The notes under the pieces: model-generated
What the model was told of the DNA's origin: nothing
Seen by the model: only the letters and a program-made list of their open reading frames with translations
Databases searched by the model: none
Position numbers and translations under genes: made by a program
DNA from: Paenibacillus sp. FSL H7-0357
GTDB taxonomy: Bacteria; Bacillota; Bacilli; Paenibacillales; Paenibacillaceae
Direction of reading: 5' to 3'
DNA: 64,000 nt
Assembly (NCBI RefSeq): GCF_000758525.1
Contig: NZ_CP009241.1
Span: forward strand, 4,092,001 to 4,156,000
In this document: in pieces, positions 1 through 7,136 of the stretch
Layout of the letters: every line of letters begins with the position of its first letter
Numbering within the stretch: the stretch's first letter is position 1

Positions 1-148
1 TCCGGCATAGTATATTGTTATCATATCATTAGCCTTTCTTAGAATAGATCAAATATACGACAGTATACATCATTCAATAGAGCCGTGTCATTGACTTATA
101 ATTTCATGTATATAATTGAACTGAAATTCTTCTACTTCGGGATTGGCC

Positions 149-284
149 GTGACTCCAGAGAATGTTTGGACTTCCGGCCGCTGTTAGGTTTGGATTTCCT
201 GAATTCAACCGCGAATCGCGGTAGAAATCCAAACCTAAAGGCGGACGCTATCGCTCCTCCAGTTCCAAAATTCCCCTCCGCCAC
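149..284. repeat. Palindromic repeat family, copy 1
   Basis: This is an imperfect long palindrome. The left arm starts GTGAC and carries GAATGTTTGGACTTCCGG. The right arm carries CTCCAGTTCCAAAATTCC and ends CCAC. Between the arms sits a second, nearly perfect hairpin (GGTTTGGATTTC pairing with GAAATCCAAACC at about 187-235), itself enclosing CCGCGAATCGCGG. The same arms occur at 17836-17972 and 22868-22936, and the right half at 5464-5603. The similarity to copy 2 continues to about 315 (TTCTCAAGTTCAAT). It could be a non-autonomous mobile palindrome or a structured RNA; no function is known to me. Confidence 0.75.
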
Positions 285-316
285 TTTTCCCTAAATGTAA
301 TTCTCAAGTTCAATCT

Positions 317-337
317 ATTTCTCACCATATGAGAAAT
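317..337. promoter_or_regulatory. Inverted repeat before GH43 gene
   Basis: ATTTCTCA and TGAGAAAT form perfect 8-bp arms around a 5-bp centre, 35 bp upstream of the GH43 start codon. Size and place suit a repressor or activator operator for the glycosidase. No regulator gene with an obvious link is adjacent, so the partner is unknown. Confidence 0.4.
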
Positions 338-372
338 AATCAATCAATAACATTCAATTATGAGGTGAAATC

Positions 373-1869
373 ATGAAGTACAGCAATCCCGTAATTAAAG
401 GTTTCTATCCCGATCCAAGTGTTTGTAAAGTAAATAATAAGTATTATCTCGTCAGCAGTTCCTTTCAATATTATCCTGGCGTACCTTTATTCGAAAGCGA
501 TGATTTAGTGAACTGGAGACAAATTGGACATTGCTTAACAAGACAATCACAAGTTCATCTTGAGAAGATAGACAGTTCTGGAGGAGTATTCGCATGCACC
601 ATCAGATATCATAACGGTCGTTTTTACATGACCACCACTAATAATTCTACCGGGCAAAATTTCTATGTTTGGACAGATGATATCTACGGCGAATGGTCGG
701 AGCCCATCTTTGTGGACCAAGGGGGGATAGATCCCTCATTTTACTTTGAAGGAAATTCAATCTACTTTATGAGCAACGGCACTGATGACACTGGAAGGAA
801 CAGCATCTTTCAATGTGAGATAGATATCGAAACTGGTGAAAAGCTTACACCAAGCCGCGTGATCTGGCATGGAACAGGGGGACGTTATCTGGAATGCCCT
901 CACCTGTATAAAATCAATGATCTCTATTACTTAATGGCAGCAGAAGGAGGAACCGAATATGGACATATGATTGTATATGCAAGAGGCAATTCCCCTTACG
1001 GACCTTTTGAAGCGTATCCCAATAACCCCGTTTTAACAAACAGGAATCTGGGGGGATATGAGATACAGGGTGTAGGCCACGGAGATTTAATTCAAGATCA
1101 CGATGGAAATTGGTGGATCGTTCATTTGGGATTTCGGCAAATCGGCAGATGGGTTATGCATCATCATCTGGGGCGGGAAGTGTTTTTGATGCCAGTTACT
1201 TTCCATGAAGATCATTGGTTTACGGTGGGAGACGATGGTACGACTCAGGGGGAAGTTGAAACAAACTACATTCCCAATTCGGCTAAACAGATAGAACAGA
1301 CGCAGTATACTTTTCATAACACAAGCTGGGATATAGATTGGTGTTACTTACGTTATCCCGATAAACAGAATTATTTGCTGGGTGATGGGGAATTGAAATT
1401 AAGAGGTTCACAGATTTCATTAGATATGGCGGATTCTCCGACCTTTATCGGTTTGCGTCAAAAGGATTTCCGTGTAGAAATCTCCTGTGAGATTAGAGTG
1501 AATGATGGTGAAGCGGGAATAACGTTATACATGGATGAGCATCATCACTATGATTTCGCTTTGAGAAGAATAGGGGAGCGAATTGAAGCCGTTAAGCGTC
1601 TGAACATCGGAAACATTAAGACCATACACGAACAATCCGATTTAAATTCAAATGTAGCCATTTTAAAGATTATTTCAGATCATGACACTTACTCTTTTCA
1701 GGTAATAAGCGATGGTATAGCAATTGATTTGGGCTCTGCGCAAACCAGATATCTCTCCTCAGAGGTTGCCGGAGGTTTTACCGGCGTTGTAATCGGGTTA
1801 TATTCCCAGGATGGAAGCTGTTCGCAATTCAATGACTTTAGCGACTTCAAATGTACGTATTTAAATTAA
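373..1869 (+). CDS. GH43 beta-xylosidase/arabinofuranosidase
   Basis: This is a glycoside hydrolase of family 43, expected to remove xylose or arabinose from short xylan-derived oligosaccharides. The 498-residue length fits a five-bladed propeller (about 1-310) followed by the C-terminal beta-sandwich found in xylosidase-type members. The catalytic triad is visible: Asp14 in FYPDPS (base), Asp120 in GGIDPS (pKa modulator) and Glu174 in LECPHLYK (acid). No signal peptide is present, so it should act inside the cell on imported oligosaccharides. GAGGTG lies 6 bp before the ATG. It stands alone with its own terminator, without transporter genes in view. The exact sugar specificity cannot be read from the sequence. 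Confidence 0.85.
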   Translation: MKYSNPVIKGFYPDPSVCKVNNKYYLVSSSFQYYPGVPLFESDDLVNWRQIGHCLTRQSQVHLEKIDSSGGVFACTIRYHNGRFYMTTTNNSTGQNFYVWTDDIYGEWSEPIFVDQGGIDPSFYFEGNSIYFMSNGTDDTGRNSIFQCEIDIETGEKLTPSRVIWHGTGGRYLECPHLYKINDLYYLMAAEGGTEYGHMIVYARGNSPYGPFEAYPNNPVLTNRNLGGYEIQGVGHGDLIQDHDGNWWIVHLGFRQIGRWVMHHHLGREVFLMPVTFHEDHWFTVGDDGTTQGEVETNYIPNSAKQIEQTQYTFHNTSWDIDWCYLRYPDKQNYLLGDGELKLRGSQISLDMADSPTFIGLRQKDFRVEISCEIRVNDGEAGITLYMDEHHHYDFALRRIGERIEAVKRLNIGNIKTIHEQSDLNSNVAILKIISDHDTYSFQVISDGIAIDLGSAQTRYLSSEVAGGFTGVVIGLYSQDGSCSQFNDFSDFKCTYLN

Positions 1870-1885
1870 CAATATGTATTTTGGC

Positions 1886-1919
1886 GAAAAACCCTCATCA
1901 TTGGTGACGAGGGTTTTTT
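1886..1919 (+). terminator. Rho-independent terminator after GH43 gene
   Basis: AAAACCCTC and GAGGGTTTT pair around a short loop and are followed by a T-run, 17 bp after the stop codon. Confidence 0.85.
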
Positions 1920-1951
1920 CAATGTTGTGTTGGACGAATAATGTATGGGTT

Positions 1952-1980
1952 TTGACCATTTCAATTTGGATTGATACAAT
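1952..1980 (+). promoter_or_regulatory. SigA-type promoter of the MarR gene
   Basis: TTGACC (1952-1957) and TACAAT (1975-1980) are separated by 17 bp. Transcription should start near 1986. That leaves the ATG at 1991 almost without a leader and favours the TTG at 2030, which has a good ribosome site. Confidence 0.7.
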
Positions 1981-2029
1981 AAGGCAAACTATGTCGAATG
2001 ACTTTAAAATCAGGTGGGGTGATTTAAGC

Positions 2030-2458
2030 TTGCAACATGAAAATGAACTTTTGGAGGTATGGTTGTCTTGGTCCCGCATCAATTCAAATTTAAGTGAAAA
2101 GTTAGAACAAGCTCTGCTGAACAATTATAATTTATCTTTGAAGGAGTTCTATGTTTTAAATTTCATATCCAATGCTGAGGAAAAAAAATTACGGCTACAG
2201 CAACTTCAAGAACTTGTGGGACTAAGTCAAAGTGCTACATCGAGACTCGTCGTTAGAATGGAAGCTAAAAACTGTGGTGCGTTAGAAAGACATATATGCG
2301 AGGATGACCGGCGTGGTATTTATACTCGAATTACAGAGTTAGGCGAGAATAAATACCAGCGGGCACTTCAGACCTTTAATCAGGTCTTACAAGCAGAACT
2401 AAAAAAAGATGGATTTAATTCAGAAGTAAAGAATCTGACGAAAAAATTATTTTTGTGA
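2030..2458 (+). CDS. MarR-family transcriptional regulator
   Basis: This is a winged-helix regulator of the MarR family, about 142 residues long. The recognition region reads LVGLSQSATSRLVVRME and the wing carries the family's D-D-R-R (CEDDRRG). A cysteine sits on each side of the wing (NCGALERHIC), a possible sensing feature. The start chosen is TTG 2030, because AGGTGGGGTG precedes it at 2012-2021; an in-frame ATG at 1991 has no ribosome site and lies within a few bases of the predicted transcript start. The genes downstream are a reductase and two Old Yellow Enzymes with matching palindromes in their promoters. I infer that this protein represses them and responds to electrophiles or quinones. 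Confidence 0.75.
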   Translation: MQHENELLEVWLSWSRINSNLSEKLEQALLNNYNLSLKEFYVLNFISNAEEKKLRLQQLQELVGLSQSATSRLVVRMEAKNCGALERHICEDDRRGIYTRITELGENKYQRALQTFNQVLQAELKKDGFNSEVKNLTKKLFL

Positions 2459-2515
2459 CCAGTGTAGAGATCTTGTAAGTAGAGTTGAGATGATTGTTAA
2501 GTTTAGGATTACGAC

Positions 2516-2560
2516 TTGACATATTTATTTTTCTCCGGTAAATTATATGCATGCGCATGC
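2516..2560 (+). promoter_or_regulatory. Promoter and GCATGC palindrome operator
   Basis: TTGACA (2516-2521), a 17-bp spacer and TAAATT (2539-2544) make a promoter for the 2611 gene. A perfect 12-bp palindrome, GCATGCGCATGC (2549-2560), covers the expected transcription start, the classic place for a repressor. A near copy lies at 3282-3297. Confidence 0.7.
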
Positions 2561-2610
2561 TTTATTCAATGTTACTGTAATTCAATTCAGCTGATAAGGA
2601 GTGGATAGCT

Positions 2611-3255
2611 ATGAAGGTGTTAGTAGTCGGATCGAATGGACAAATCGGACAGCACCTTATTCAACAGTTGAAAGCAAGCAACGATCACACCGTCCGGGCG
2701 ATGGTACGGAATAAAGAACAAGCCGATACATTTGTACAACAGGGAGTCGAAACTGTTCTCGCGGATTTGGAAGGGACAGTAGACTCCATTGCAACGGCCG
2801 CCAAGGGTTGTGACGCTATTGTGTTTACGGCTGGATCAGGTGGAAAAACGGGTGATGACAAAACACTGTTAATTGATTTGGACGGTGCAGGAAAAACTAT
2901 TGAAGCTGCTGAAAAAGCAGGCATTGACAGATTCATCATGGTCAGTGCAATTCAGGCGAATAACCGGGACAACTGGCACCATAATATTCTACCGTATTAC
3001 GCAGCTAAGCATTATGCAGACAAAGTGCTCGAAAGCAGCAGTCTGACATACACGATTATACGTCCAGGAATTTTATTGAATGAACCAGGAACGGGAAAGG
3101 TGTCTGCTGCGGAAAATATCACTGTTGGCAGTATCCCTCGTGAAGATGTAGCGCGTACCATTGTGGCTGCTTTGGAAGAGAAGCACACCTATAAGCGTGC
3201 CTTTGATCTGATTGCTGGTTACGATCCGATTCCTGATGCATTGCAAAAGTTCTGA
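2611..3255 (+). CDS. NAD(P)-binding atypical SDR (NmrA/YhfK-like)
   Basis: A 214-residue Rossmann-fold protein of the atypical short-chain dehydrogenase/NmrA-like group. The nucleotide site is the N-terminal GSNGQIGQH, with the basic patch MVRNKEQ after the second strand suggesting NADPH. The motif YYAAKHYADKVL resembles the Y-x-x-x-K helix of this family, and IIRPGIL is its usual active-site-side strand. It resembles Bacillus YhfK-type proteins. AAGGAG precedes the ATG. It sits between the MarR regulator and two flavin reductases and shares a palindromic operator with them, so a role in handling reactive carbonyls or quinones, or in NADPH sensing, is plausible but unproven. Confidence 0.75.
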   Translation: MKVLVVGSNGQIGQHLIQQLKASNDHTVRAMVRNKEQADTFVQQGVETVLADLEGTVDSIATAAKGCDAIVFTAGSGGKTGDDKTLLIDLDGAGKTIEAAEKAGIDRFIMVSAIQANNRDNWHHNILPYYAAKHYADKVLESSSLTYTIIRPGILLNEPGTGKVSAAENITVGSIPREDVARTIVAALEEKHTYKRAFDLIAGYDPIPDALQKF

Positions 3256-3281
3256 AAAACCCATAACCTGAAAGTACATAC

Positions 3282-3314
3282 ATGCTTGCGCATGCATGAT
3301 AAATTTAATATATA
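3282..3314 (+). promoter_or_regulatory. Second GCATGC-type operator with promoter of OYE genes
   Basis: ATGCTTGCGCATGCAT (3282-3297) is a one-mismatch version of the palindrome at 2549-2560. It overlaps a candidate -35 TTGCGC (3286-3291), which is followed after 17 bp by TATATA (3309-3314). The same repressor should therefore control the reductase and the OYE pair separately. Confidence 0.6.
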
Positions 3315-3339
3315 AGAGCAAAAAGGGGAGCGTTTATCC

Positions 3340-4362
3340 ATGATAGATTTGTTTAGCCCATATTCTTTTAAAAGTTTAGAACTGAAAAACCGTGTTGTGA
3401 TGCCTCCAATGTGTCAATACTCCGTCGACAATAAAGATGGTATTGCCACAGATTGGCATTACATGCACTATGTTAGCCGTGCTGTAGGCGGAACTGGTTT
3501 AATCATAATTGAAATGACTGATGTAGAGCCCGATGGGCGCATTTCCGATTTCGATCTTGGTCTTTGGTCAGATGATCAGATTCCGGCTCTGAAACGGATT
3601 GTAGATGCTTGTCATAGTCACGGTGCCAAAGTGGGCATCCAAATCGCGCACGCTGGACGCAAGGCGGAAGATGCTGAAGTTCCAGTAGCCCCTTCAGCTA
3701 TCGCTTTTGATGAAAATTCTAAACAGCCCCGGGCACTTACCACCGCAGAAGTAAAAGGAATGGTTGAGAAATTCCGCACTGCTGTAGCTCGCGCTGTCCA
3801 GGCTGGATTCGATACTATCGAACTTCATGGTGCGCATGGCTATTTGATCCATCAATTTCATTCTCCACTAACGAACAAACGGGATGATGAATATGGTAAA
3901 GATCTTACCTTGTTTGGCCGGGAGGTTATTCAGGCTGCAAAGGCCGAGATGCCGGAGGACATGCCACTAATCATGCGTATATCAGCTAAAGAATACGTTG
4001 AAGGTGGTTATGGGATTCAGGAAAGCATTGCTTTTGCCAAGGAATATCAAGCTGCAGGAGTAGACATGTTTGATATTTCATCAGGTGGCGAGGGAGCTAT
4101 TGCTGCATGGGGCAGACCAGGAACTCACGCAGCTTATCAAGTTCCGCTCGCTAGAGATATCAAACAAGCACTCGATATTCCAGTGATCGCTGTTGGAAGA
4201 TTGGATGATTCAATTTTGGCGAATGCAGTTATAGGAAATGAAGAGGCAGATTTGATTGCAGTCGGAAGAGGAATGCTGAGAAATCCATATTGGGCCTTAG
4301 AAGCTGCATCAAACCTGAGAAAAGAAACAGCAGTTCCTAAACAGTATACTAGTGGATTCTAA
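3340..4362 (+). CDS. namA: NADPH dehydrogenase NamA (Old Yellow Enzyme, YqjM type)
   Basis: An FMN-dependent ene-reductase that uses NADPH to reduce activated double bonds, quinones and nitro compounds. The 340-residue length matches the thermophilic-like/YqjM class. Class marks are visible: Cys25 and Tyr27 in MPPMCQYS, which tune the flavin, and the substrate-binding pair His163/His166 in ELHGAHGYLIHQF. The C-terminal IAVGRGMLRNPYW is the usual phosphate-binding end of the barrel. AAGGGGAG lies before the ATG. It forms a two-gene unit with the next OYE, 57 bp downstream, and its promoter carries the GCATGC-type operator, consistent with induction by electrophiles. Confidence 0.9.
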   Translation: MIDLFSPYSFKSLELKNRVVMPPMCQYSVDNKDGIATDWHYMHYVSRAVGGTGLIIIEMTDVEPDGRISDFDLGLWSDDQIPALKRIVDACHSHGAKVGIQIAHAGRKAEDAEVPVAPSAIAFDENSKQPRALTTAEVKGMVEKFRTAVARAVQAGFDTIELHGAHGYLIHQFHSPLTNKRDDEYGKDLTLFGREVIQAAKAEMPEDMPLIMRISAKEYVEGGYGIQESIAFAKEYQAAGVDMFDISSGGEGAIAAWGRPGTHAAYQVPLARDIKQALDIPVIAVGRLDDSILANAVIGNEEADLIAVGRGMLRNPYWALEAASNLRKETAVPKQYTSGF

Positions 4363-4419
4363 GCTCGATTTGTCGAGAAATTAATGAGTATTATACGAAA
4401 AAAACTTAGGAGGTTTACG

Positions 4420-5460
4420 ATGTTTAATACCGAATCAGTACAACCATTACTTCGTCCTTTTACTTTGGGAAATCTTAATCTGTCTAATCGGACAGTAATG
4501 GCGCCAATGACCCGGAATCTGTCTCCCAATGGGGTTCCTGGAGCAGATGTTGCTGCATACTATCGCCGGAGAGCCGAAAATAATGTGGGTCTGATCGTAA
4601 CAGAAGGCACGGTTGTTGATCATGCAGATGCATCCAATCAGGAGAATGTCCCTTTCTTTTATGGTGAAGAAGCATTGAATGGCTGGGCAAATGTTGTGTC
4701 TGAGGTTCATGAAGCCGGCGGCAAAATTATTCCTCAAATCTGGCACATGGGTGCACGGGGCAACGTCAATGATTATTCCGAGTCCGAAATCAGTGGCATC
4801 GTTGATGCTTTTGCACAATCGGCAGCCGAAGCCAAGCGCATTGGATTTGATGGAATTGAAATCCATGGAGCTCACGGCTATTTGATTGACCAGTTCTTTT
4901 GGGAGAAAACTAATGAGCGTACTGATCGTTACGGAGGCAGCATGATTGCACGTACCCGCTTTGCGGAAGAAGTCATCCAAGCTTGCCGCCAAGCCGTAGG
5001 TCCTGACTTTACCATCGTGCTGCGCATCTCACAGTGGAAAGGAACGGAATATACAGCCAAATTAGCGAAAACACCCGACGAGCTTCAGCAATTTCTGCAA
5101 CCTTTGGTTAACGCTGGAGTGGATATTTTCCATTGCTCGACACGGCGTTTCTGGGAACCGGAATTTGAAGGCTCTGACTTGAATCTTGCTGGTTGGGTTA
5201 AGAAGCTTACAGGCAAACCAACCATTACTGTGGGTTCGATTGGCCTTGATGGTGATTTCATGACTCTTTTCACTGAAGGAAAAGGTGCAGAGAATGCAAG
5301 TATCGAGAGATTGGTTCAAAAGCTCGAAAATCAAGAATTCGATCTGGTTGCTATCGGTAGAGCATTGCTTGTAGACCCTGCATGGGTCAGTAAAATTCGG
5401 GATGGGAAATTGGATGAATTGATTCCATTTACTCCTGAAGCACTCAAAACACTTTATTGA
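4420..5460 (+). CDS. Old Yellow Enzyme-type NADH:flavin oxidoreductase, shortened loop
   Basis: A second FMN-dependent ene-reductase, of the class with MAPMTR near the N-terminus and the His149/His152 pair in EIHGAHGYLIDQFF followed by NERTDRYGGS. The start is ATG 4420 behind AGGAGG; an upstream in-frame ATG at 4384 has no site. At 346 residues it is shorter than the usual 360-375. The difference lies after QIWHMG (residues 106-111): the family normally has 35-45 residues before the helix corresponding to EISGIVDAFA, while here there are about a dozen. That segment contributes to the active-site cap in relatives, so substrate range may differ. It is co-transcribed with namA. Confidence 0.85.
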   Translation: MFNTESVQPLLRPFTLGNLNLSNRTVMAPMTRNLSPNGVPGADVAAYYRRRAENNVGLIVTEGTVVDHADASNQENVPFFYGEEALNGWANVVSEVHEAGGKIIPQIWHMGARGNVNDYSESEISGIVDAFAQSAAEAKRIGFDGIEIHGAHGYLIDQFFWEKTNERTDRYGGSMIARTRFAEEVIQACRQAVGPDFTIVLRISQWKGTEYTAKLAKTPDELQQFLQPLVNAGVDIFHCSTRRFWEPEFEGSDLNLAGWVKKLTGKPTITVGSIGLDGDFMTLFTEGKGAENASIERLVQKLENQEFDLVAIGRALLVDPAWVSKIRDGKLDELIPFTPEALKTLY

Positions 5461-5743
5461 TCGGTAGGTTTGGATTTCCTGAATTTAACCGCGAATCGCG
5501 GTAGAAATCCAAACCTTGCCCATGCTTCCGAAGCGAGCTTTCCTGCGGAAAGCTTTCAGGCGGACGCTCTCGCTCCTCCAGTTCCAAAATTCCCCTCCGC
5601 CACTTTTCCCTAAATGTATATTCTCAAGTTCAATATAGAAAACAAAAGACTGGTATTATGGTATTATCCCCTTCAAGTAGACACTCGTAAAAAACCTCCT
5701 GTGTTAACATGAGGAAATGAGTGAACTTGGAGGGGGTTTTTGT
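5461..5743. other. Intergenic: repeat copy 2 and IS left end
   Basis: This stretch between the OYE gene and the transposase holds repeat copy 2 and then the left end of the IS3-family element. Nothing else is recognisable. Confidence 0.6.
5464..5603. repeat. Palindromic repeat family, copy 2 (left arm missing)
   Basis: This copy matches copy 1 from GGTTTGGATTTCC onward: the inner hairpin with CCGCGAATCGCGG, the right arm CTCCAGTTCCAAAATTCC, and the following 30 bp. The GTGAC left arm is absent; the element begins 3 bp after the OYE stop codon. It carries an extra 43-bp block with its own hairpin (AGCTTTCC and GGAAAGCT at about 5538-5556) between inner hairpin and right arm. Confidence 0.75.
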
Positions 5744-6085
5744 ATGGCGAAAAAGGGACAAGTATTTCAATCGTACTCAGAGGAATTCAAGGTAGAGGCT
5801 ATTCAAACCTATCTTAAAGGAGTAGAGAGCTACAAGGTAGTCGCAGAAAGGTTGGGGATTGCGAGTTGTACCCAGCTTAAAGTATGGGTAAAGAAATATC
5901 GGATTGGAGAGCCATTTGATACACGTAAGGGTACAACAAACCCTTTGAAAGGACGTCCTCGTACTACATTTGCCAGTATCGAAGAAGAACGAGATTACTT
6001 GAAGGCACAGGTGGATTACTTAAAAAAGCGGTATCCAAATCTGTTAACGGAGCGAAGTTCGGGCTACAAGACAAATACGCCGTAA
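5744..6085 (+). CDS. IS3-family transposase OrfA
   Basis: A helix-turn-helix protein of about 113 residues (SEEFKVEAIQTYLKGVESYK, then a second helix pair) that binds the element's ends, followed by a leucine-zipper-like segment ending at the frameshift site. The start chosen is ATG 5744 behind TTGGAGGGGG; a longer frame begins at 5717. At 6022-6028 the codons TTA-AAA-AAG contain the heptamer A-AAA-AAG. A -1 slip there joins OrfA to OrfB to give the full transposase. Confidence 0.85.
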   Translation: MAKKGQVFQSYSEEFKVEAIQTYLKGVESYKVVAERLGIASCTQLKVWVKKYRIGEPFDTRKGTTNPLKGRPRTTFASIEEERDYLKAQVDYLKKRYPNLLTERSSGYKTNTP

Positions 6086-6921
6086 TCGAAGAGCTACGTG
6101 ACCAGCATGGCGTTACCCGCCTATTAGCTATTGCAGGTGTATCTCGAGCAAACTACTACAAGTGGCGAGGTACACAGGCTCAGCGGATTGAAGCCCATGC
6201 GCAGGAGCACGCAATTAAAGAGCATATGGTGGCCGTTCACTTAGCCCATCCCTATTTTGGATATCCTCGAATGCGAACAGCCCTGTGGGAGGCCGGCTAC
6301 CTCGTCAACCACAAGAAGGTGTGGCGGCTCATGAAAGAACTGTCGATCCAGTCGGTCATTCGAAAGAAAAGGAATCGCTCGAGCTATGCTCCTTCCGTGG
6401 TCTATCCTAACCGATTAAAGCGCCAGTTTCATGCGACAGCTCCTCAACAGAAGCTGGTAACCGACATTACGTATATCTCAGACGGCACGCGCTTTTATTA
6501 TCTGTCCGCCATTCAGGACCTGTTTAACAATGAAATTGTGGCCTGGCAGATCTCAGAGCGAAACGACGTAAAACTCGTCCTGGATACAGTTGAACAGTGG
6601 ACACGAAAAAGAGACGTGTCTGAAGCCGTACTCCATTCGGACCAAGGCTTCCAATACACGTCTCAGGCGTACAACACACGATTAGAGGCATTCAGCGTCA
6701 AGGGCAGCCACTCTCGCAAAGCAACCTGCCTAGATAACGCCTGCATCGAATCCTTCTTTTCGCATCTGAAGACAGAAAAGTTGTACCTTCACCAGTTTAA
6801 GTCAGAAGCAGAGATTCATCAAGCCGTCGAGGAGTATATCTACTTTTATAATTACCAACGTTTCCAGGCGAAACTCAAACAGCGCGCGCCGATCGAGTAT
6901 CGGCACGCGCTGGCTGCTTAG
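6025..6921 (+). CDS. IS3-family transposase OrfB (integrase domain, by -1 frameshift)
   Basis: This is the catalytic part of the transposase, read in the -1 frame from the slippery site at 6022-6028. The open frame is continuous from there (FGLQDKYAVIEELRDQHG), well before the first ATG at 6226. It contains the HTH_21-type segment HPYFGYPRMRTALW and an rve/DDE core with Asp in TDITYIS, Asp in HSDQGFQYTS and Glu in ACIESFFSHLKTE. The C-terminus YNYQRFQAKLKQRAPIEYR is typical of the IS150/IS3 groups. No independent start with a ribosome site is visible, so expression as an OrfAB fusion is likely. Confidence 0.85.
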   Translation, partial: KAVSKSVNGAKFGLQDKYAVIEELRDQHGVTRLLAIAGVSRANYYKWRGTQAQRIEAHAQEHAIKEHMVAVHLAHPYFGYPRMRTALWEAGYLVNHKKVWRLMKELSIQSVIRKKRNRSSYAPSVVYPNRLKRQFHATAPQQKLVTDITYISDGTRFYYLSAIQDLFNNEIVAWQISERNDVKLVLDTVEQWTRKRDVSEAVLHSDQGFQYTSQAYNTRLEAFSVKGSHSRKATCLDNACIESFFSHLKTEKLYLHQFKSEAEIHQAVEEYIYFYNYQRFQAKLKQRAPIEYRHALAA

Positions 6922-6950
6922 CTTTTTTTCATCTGTCTTCTTGACAGGGG

Positions 6951-7136
6951 TATGACCATTGTACCGGTCTTTTATTTATTTTTTTGTACGTCAATCCATG
7001 TAACAGAATATGCAGCCCCCCAATGTAAATTAACGGGTGCACGGGTGGAAGTTCGGGCTACCCGACTATCTATACACGTTGAATGGTACAATGTGAATAT
7101 AAGCAGAAATTAACACTACCCGGAGGGATGTTTGGC
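6951..7136 (+). other. Leader region of UvrA-like gene
   Basis: No gene is recognised between the IS and the UvrA-like gene. TACAAT occurs near 7088 without a convincing -35 box. The IS insertion may have separated the gene from earlier upstream sequence. Confidence 0.4.

Larger units (their letters stand above)
1..372. other. Intergenic region before GH43 gene
   Basis: No convincing gene is present. The stretch holds repeat copy 1 (149-284), whose similarity to copy 2 continues to about 315. It also holds an inverted repeat at 317-337 (see separate entries). A 69-codon open frame at 85-294 runs through the repeat, has no ribosome site and is judged spurious. Confidence 0.6.
5668..6950 (+). 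mobile_element. IS3-family insertion sequence
   Basis: This is a complete 1283-bp element. The ends are imperfect inverted repeats: left CCCCTTCAAGTAGACACTCG and, read from the other strand, right CCCCTGTCAAGAAGACAG, both followed by an A-run. A 3-bp direct repeat TAT (5665-5667 and 6951-6953) may be the target duplication, though 3 bp alone is weak evidence. It encodes OrfA and OrfB in the -1 frame relation with an A-AAA-AAG slippage site, as is standard for IS3 elements. Both reading frames and the DDE residues are intact, so it may still be active. Confidence 0.85.

Noticed and set aside
46..120. Possible promoter TTGACT...TATAAT before repeat copy 1
   Set aside because: The spacer is only 14 bp, and no gene starts suitably downstream.
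85..294. 69-codon plus-strand frame
   Set aside because: It runs through the palindromic repeat, has no ribosome site, and its composition follows the repeat.
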